Shown here: in pieces, positions 6,625-9,666 of the stretch
How positions within the stretch are numbered: the stretch's first letter is position 1
Layout: each line of letters starts with the position of its first letter
Source of the DNA: Desulfohalobiaceae bacterium
GTDB lineage: Bacteria > Desulfobacterota > Desulfovibrionia > Desulfovibrionales > Desulfothermaceae
Assembly: GCA_021737525.1 (NCBI GenBank)
Contig: JAIPDU010000046.1
Coordinates: 1 to 9,666, forward strand
Length of the DNA stretch: 9,666 nucleotides
Direction: 5' to 3'
Translations under genes and position numbers: made by a program
Notes under the pieces: model-generated
What the model was told of the DNA's origin: nothing
Seen by the model: only the letters and a program-made list of their open reading frames with translations
Databases searched by the model: none

Positions 6625-6736
6625 CGTGACTGGTTGTTCGTGACCCGTGATCCGTTATCGGTGATTCGTCACTCGTGACCCGTGATTGGGCACCGGGAAC
6701 CGATGTCCGATATCCGACATCCGACATCCGACCTCG
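6625..6736. repeat. Degenerate heptamer array, 16 units in strict 7-nt register
   Basis: Read on the + strand, the 112 nt divide into sixteen successive 7-mers without a single insertion or deletion. The left and middle part is built on CGTGACC/CGTGATT-type units (for example 6639–6645, 6674–6680, 6681–6687). After two transitional units starting with GGG it turns into GACATCC/GATATCC-type units (6702–6729). CGTGACC and GACATCC each occur twice exactly. It almost fills the 162-nt gap between the EIIB stop and the EIIC start. The period of 7 is not a multiple of 3 and no coding frame is involved. It resembles short tandemly repeated repetitive elements known from other bacteria. Confidence 0.75.
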
Positions 6737-6745
6737 GGGCCGGGT

Positions 6746-7225
6746 TTAGTGCAGGTTCACCTGAACCTGCTTGTTGGGCACACAGCGAAAATCGAGCTTT
6801 ACCCCCTGTCCCTGGAAGAAGCTTAGACATTCCCTGTCCGACTGATCCAGGGCCACATGCTCGCAAACCTGCTTCTTCCCGGGTGCGTAGTGAAGATTTC
6901 CGATATTGACCGCCTTGAACCGCAGCCCGGACTGGTAGGCCCGTTGCGCGTCTGGGCAGTTGGCGAAGAGGAAAAAGAGATCCTGGGGCCTGGAGGCTTT
7001 GTTCAGACTGGAATAGGTCTCCAGGGACTTCTCCACGGGAGTGAAGACAAGCCCCACATTCCCGGAAACAGCCAGGCTGATGATCTCCTGCTGCAGCTCG
7101 TCGCAGGCCAGGGTGTCGTTGGCCACGACGAGCACATTCGCCTGGCAATAGGGCAGCCAGCTCTCGATCACCTGTCCGTGCACAAGGCGATTGTCTATCC
7201 GGACCCAGATTGCCAGACTATCCAT
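6746..7225 (-). CDS. PTS mannose/sorbose-family EIIB
   Basis: Cytosolic phosphocarrier that takes phosphate from EIIA on a histidine and passes it to the sugar bound by EIIC/EIID. The 159-residue length is standard. The signature WVRIDNRLVHGQVIESW (residues 7–23) contains the phosphorylated His16, and the later FTPVEKSL and ANCPDAQRAYQSGL segments fit the fold. It therefore looks catalytically intact. Its ATG lies inside the end of the EIIA gene (8-nt overlap), so the two are translationally coupled. After its TAA there is a 162-nt gap with a heptamer array before EIIC, in contrast to the tight packing upstream. The sugar substrate cannot be inferred. Confidence 0.94.
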   Translation of the reverse strand: MDSLAIWVRIDNRLVHGQVIESWLPYCQANVLVVANDTLACDELQQEIISLAVSGNVGLVFTPVEKSLETYSSLNKASRPQDLFFLFANCPDAQRAYQSGLRFKAVNIGNLHYAPGKKQVCEHVALDQSDRECLSFFQGQGVKLDFRCVPNKQVQVNLH

Positions 7226-7628
7226 TGTTGATTTTTCTCTTCATGACTTCTCCGGCCACGACAATACCCTGTCGCCCCGCGGACTTGGCCTCTCCCGCAA
7301 GCTCCTCCAGATCCGAGTCCCTTCTGTTCAGTATCTTGAGCAGCATGGGCAGATTGGCACCGGTAACCACCTCGAGCCGTTCGGACTCCAGCAGGGACAG
7401 GCTCAGATTGCTGGGAGTGCCGCCGAACATGTCCGTGAGCACCAGCACCCCTTCGCCCTGGTCCATGACCCGTATTCGCTCCTGGATCTCGGTCATGGCC
7501 TGATCCATGCCGCTGCTGCCGTCCACGGAAATGGCGGAGCAGTTCTCCAGCTCGCCCAGGATCCCCTCGGCTGTCTGCAGAAGGATTTGACCCAGCTCGT
7601 GATGCGTGATCAAGATAATTCCGATCAT
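7218..7628 (-). CDS. PTS mannose-family EIIA
   Basis: Cytosolic phosphocarrier that accepts phosphate from HPr. The 136-residue protein is a stand-alone EIIA-Man domain. The N-terminal strand and active-site motif ILITHHELG place the phosphorylated histidine at His9 (the usual form is THG; here THH). DMFGGTPSN (66–74) is the second family signature. The start ATG overlaps the rapZ stop as ATGA, and its own stop overlaps EIIB, so rapZ–EIIA–EIIB form a translationally coupled string. In several deltaproteobacterial clusters such an EIIA next to rapZ and ptsN is thought to serve regulation as well as transport; that is knowledge of the cluster, not shown by this sequence. Confidence 0.95.
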   Translation of the reverse strand: MIGIILITHHELGQILLQTAEGILGELENCSAISVDGSSGMDQAMTEIQERIRVMDQGEGVLVLTDMFGGTPSNLSLSLLESERLEVVTGANLPMLLKILNRRDSDLEELAGEAKSAGRQGIVVAGEVMKRKINNG

Positions 7629-8485
7629 CCCAGTTCCAGATGCCTGTGTTCCAGGGAAACATTGTATTGTTCACTAATCAGGGCGCTATAGACCTCCTCC
7701 GCTACTGCGACGGAGCGGTGAAATCCACCGGTGCACCCCAGGGCCACGGCGACGCGATAACGGCCCTCATGGGCGTAGAGGGGCAAAAGATAGAGCAGAA
7801 AGTCGAGGAAGCGCTCTTTGAAATCCTTACCAACCCCATTCTGAAAAACATACTCCCGAACCGTGGCCTCCTTGCCGCTTATCCCTTTCAGCTCCGGCTG
7901 GAAATAAGGATTGGGCAGGAAGCGCAAGTCGAAGACCAGGTCGGCTTCCCGGGGCATTCCGTATTTGTATCCGAAAGAGAGCAAATGGACCCGCAAACCC
8001 AGACTGGGATCGGTCATGAACCGCCAGTTCCGCTGCAATGCCCGGCGCAGATCGTGCAGGGTGAATTCGGTCGTGTCCAGGATGAGGTCCACCTCCTGGC
8101 GCAGGGGCTCAAGCAGCTCCATTTCCTTGCGTATGGCCTGCTCCAGGCCCATCCCGGAGGAGGCCAGGGGGTGCGGCCTCCTCGTCTCGGCGTAGCGCTG
8201 CACCAGCTTGTCCAGGCTCGCCTCCAGAAACAGCAGCTGGGGCCGAACACCTCGCTCACTGAGCTGCCTCTTGGCCCGCTCCCAATCCGCCAGGAAATCT
8301 CCCTGACGCACGTCGATACCCAGAACCAGGCCGCGATAGTTTCCGGGGTTTTCCCTCTGAAACAGATGGGCCATGCGATCCACCATGCCCGAGGGCAAAC
8401 CGTCCACGCAAAAGAACCCCAGATCCTCGAAAACCTTGATTGCCGTGCTCTTGCCGGCCCCGGAGAGGCCGGTAACAATGATCAT
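7625..8485 (-). CDS. rapZ: RapZ/YvcJ-family nucleotide-binding protein
   Basis: P-loop ATPase/GTPase-like protein, in E. coli an RNase E adaptor controlling GlmS synthesis through small RNAs; in other bacteria the role is less clear. With the ATG at 8485 it has 286 residues, close to the E. coli (284) and Bacillus (295) proteins. Seen: Walker A GLSGAGKST (6–14), FFCVDGLP, the conserved SFGYKYGMPREADLVFDLRF stretch, LPNPYF, and the C-terminal GCTGGFHRS (250–258) of the RNA-binding half. The frame extends upstream to a TTG at 8509 (294 residues). Neither start has a good Shine-Dalgarno. The stop overlaps the EIIA start (ATGA). Its place between ptsN and PTS genes matches the widespread rpoN-linked nitrogen-PTS cluster. 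Confidence 0.95.
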   Translation of the reverse strand: MIIVTGLSGAGKSTAIKVFEDLGFFCVDGLPSGMVDRMAHLFQRENPGNYRGLVLGIDVRQGDFLADWERAKRQLSERGVRPQLLFLEASLDKLVQRYAETRRPHPLASSGMGLEQAIRKEMELLEPLRQEVDLILDTTEFTLHDLRRALQRNWRFMTDPSLGLRVHLLSFGYKYGMPREADLVFDLRFLPNPYFQPELKGISGKEATVREYVFQNGVGKDFKERFLDFLLYLLPLYAHEGRYRVAVALGCTGGFHRSVAVAEEVYSALISEQYNVSLEHRHLELG

Positions 8486-8598
8486 CAGGATTTGCTTCTG
8501 TTGCTGCAAGCCCGTTCCGACCCTTTGTTAAAGGAGCTCCCAACCCTGCGTCTCTCGCGAAAAAAACTCATGAATAGCTTACTTACTGTCCCGTATCG

Positions 8599-8618
8599 GA
8601 TCACCGGACCACGTGATC
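8599..8618. repeat. Small hairpin at the ptsN stop
   Basis: GATCAC (8599–8604) and GTGATC (8613–8618) form a 6-bp stem with an 8-nt loop that includes two bases of the ptsN stop codon. No T-run follows directly on the − strand, so it is not a convincing terminator. It might act as an mRNA processing or stability element between ptsN and rapZ, where the operon has its largest internal gap (131 nt with the ATG start of rapZ). Confidence 0.3.
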
Positions 8619-9066
8619 AGACGCTATCCAAAAGACGAAACAGCCCTTCCCAGCCCCGGGCCTCCATGAAGCTTCCCTGAAACTCCGGATCCTTCAGCAG
8701 CCTGGATATGTGCGCCAGCAGGCGCAAATGGGTTCCGGCCACATTCTCCGGGGCCAAAACCAGGAAAAAGATGGTGCACGGTTCCTGATCCAGGGCATCG
8801 AAATCCACTCCCTGCAGGCTTCTCCCCACAGCGAGCACTATGCTCTCCAATTCCTCCATCTTGCCGTGGGGTATGGCCACACCGTTGCCGATTCCGGTAC
8901 TGCCCAGCTTTTCCCTCTCCAGCAGGATATCCCTTGCCTTGTTCAAGTCCAATTCCCGGACTTTCTCCTGTAAGGGAGCGAGCAACTCCTCCAGGACCTC
9001 GGGCTTTGTATCGGACTTCAGATCCGGAAGAATCAAATCCTTGTCCAGGTAGTCCGCAAGTTGCAT
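8617..9066 (-). CDS. ptsN: Nitrogen-PTS EIIA (EIIA-Ntr, PTS fructose/mannitol EIIA fold)
   Basis: Regulatory phosphocarrier of the nitrogen PTS, known in enterobacteria to act on potassium transport and nitrogen/carbon balance rather than on sugar uptake. The 149-residue length is typical. The active-site region is GSTGIGNGVAIPHGK (55–69) with the phosphorylated His67, followed by FFLVLAPENVAGTHLRLLAHISRLL, a strongly conserved helix region of the family. The ATG at 9066 lies 2 nt after the hpf stop and 7 nt after GAGGA, so the start is well supported and cotranscription with hpf is likely. The partner EI-Ntr/NPr (or general EI/HPr) is not in the window. Confidence 0.96.
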   Translation of the reverse strand: MQLADYLDKDLILPDLKSDTKPEVLEELLAPLQEKVRELDLNKARDILLEREKLGSTGIGNGVAIPHGKMEELESIVLAVGRSLQGVDFDALDQEPCTIFFLVLAPENVAGTHLRLLAHISRLLKDPEFQGSFMEARGWEGLFRLLDSV

Positions 9067-9068
9067 TG

Positions 9069-9623
9069 CTACATCCTCGGATCAATTAGGCCGTAATCGC
9101 CGGTATTCTTGCTGTAGATCACGTTCACCCGCTCATTCTCCGCATTGACGAAGACCAGAAATTTGCGTTCGGTCTCTTCCAGCTGAATCACGGCCTCCTC
9201 GGGGCTCATGGGCTTCATCTCCTCCAGGCTTTCCCTTTCGATGACCGGTTCAGCGCCGATTCCACCCAATGGCCCTGTGACAGGGGCCGCGGAAGCGCCG
9301 GGGTTGTGCTGTCGATCCAGCTTGCCCTTGCGGCGATCCTTTTCCTTGTCCTTGTTCCGCTTGAGCTGTGCCCGGAGCTTGTCCAATACCTGATCGATGG
9401 TAACGTACATATCCTCCGATTCGCCCTGTGCGGTCAGCTGGAGGTCGTCCACGCCCAGCTTGACCTCCACGATCTGGCGATAACGGTCCACCTCCATCAT
9501 GACCGTCAGGACTGCGCTATCCTCTCGTTTGATATACTTGGTCAGCTTCTCGAACCGCGTCCGGGCGTATTCCTTGAGGTGTTCCGAAGGATCAACATTC
9601 TTGAATTCGAACTGGATGTCCAT
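9069..9623 (-). CDS. hpf: Ribosome hibernation promoting factor, long form
   Basis: Binds the 30S decoding region of idle ribosomes and, in the long form, pairs two ribosomes into 100S dimers through its C-terminal domain. The 184 residues divide into the N-terminal Ribosomal_S30AE domain (about 1–100, starting MDIQFEFKNVDPSEHLKEY), a basic stretch KRNKDKEKDRRKGK, a flexible linker rich in Ala, Pro and Gly, and the C-terminal dimerisation domain (about 132–184: KPMSPEEAVIQLEETERKF, FVNAENERVNVIY, GDYGLIDP). The start ATG at 9623 has AAAGGAG 5 nt upstream (9629–9635). It is the first gene of the visible cluster; rpoN commonly precedes it in relatives, but only 43 nt lie to the right of it here. 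Confidence 0.96.
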   Translation of the reverse strand: MDIQFEFKNVDPSEHLKEYARTRFEKLTKYIKREDSAVLTVMMEVDRYRQIVEVKLGVDDLQLTAQGESEDMYVTIDQVLDKLRAQLKRNKDKEKDRRKGKLDRQHNPGASAAPVTGPLGGIGAEPVIERESLEEMKPMSPEEAVIQLEETERKFLVFVNAENERVNVIYSKNTGDYGLIDPRM

Positions 9624-9666
9624 ACCCTCTCCTTTCGACCTATTTTGCCCAGAAATAAAGCGATCC

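Noticed and set aside
6625..6736. CRISPR array
   Set aside because: Units are 7 nt and contiguous, without spacers.
7640..8680. 346-codon + strand frame opposite rapZ
   Set aside because: Antisense shadow of rapZ; no motif and no fitting ribosome binding site.

Overview
The window is a GC-rich bacterial chromosome fragment with 11 protein genes in two converging groups. The gene order hpf–ptsN–rapZ–mannose-family PTS–ppaC on the right, together with the LPS genes on the left, suggests a Gram-negative deltaproteobacterium. A member of the Desulfovibrionales is most likely; this is inferred from gene order and protein style, since no marker gene was compared.

Left half (1–4447, + strand): the window opens inside an asparagine-synthetase-type amidotransferase. 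It is followed by a sulfotransferase, the Kdo transferase waaA and an LpxL/HtrB-type lipid A acyltransferase. The last three are tightly packed: an ATGA overlap joins the sulfotransferase to waaA, and 6 nt separate waaA from the acyltransferase. They look like an envelope/LPS operon, so the sulfotransferase may act on LPS or another surface glycan.

Middle (4448–4832): a gene-free stretch between convergent operons. It holds two copies, in opposite orientation, of a purine-rich 'ACCGC(A/G)GAGGCGCGGAGG'-like repeat, two long perfect hairpins, and the rho-independent terminator of ppaC. A third copy of the same repeat lies in the 1093–1253 gap, so this is a dispersed intergenic repeat family.

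Right half (4833–9623, − strand, read right to left): hpf (long form), ptsN (EIIA-Ntr), rapZ, EIIA and EIIB of a mannose-family PTS, a frame-broken EIIC, and the family II Mn-dependent inorganic pyrophosphatase ppaC. The first genes are closely packed or overlapping and form the regulatory cluster that in many proteobacteria follows rpoN, which would lie just past the right edge. No EIID, HPr or EI gene is present here.

The two most unusual things are both at EIIC. Its reading frame is broken at a run of nine T's right after a good start and RBS. The gap ahead of it is almost filled by a 112-bp array of sixteen degenerate heptamers in strict 7-nt register. No clearly new multi-gene system is visible; most genes belong to well-known families.
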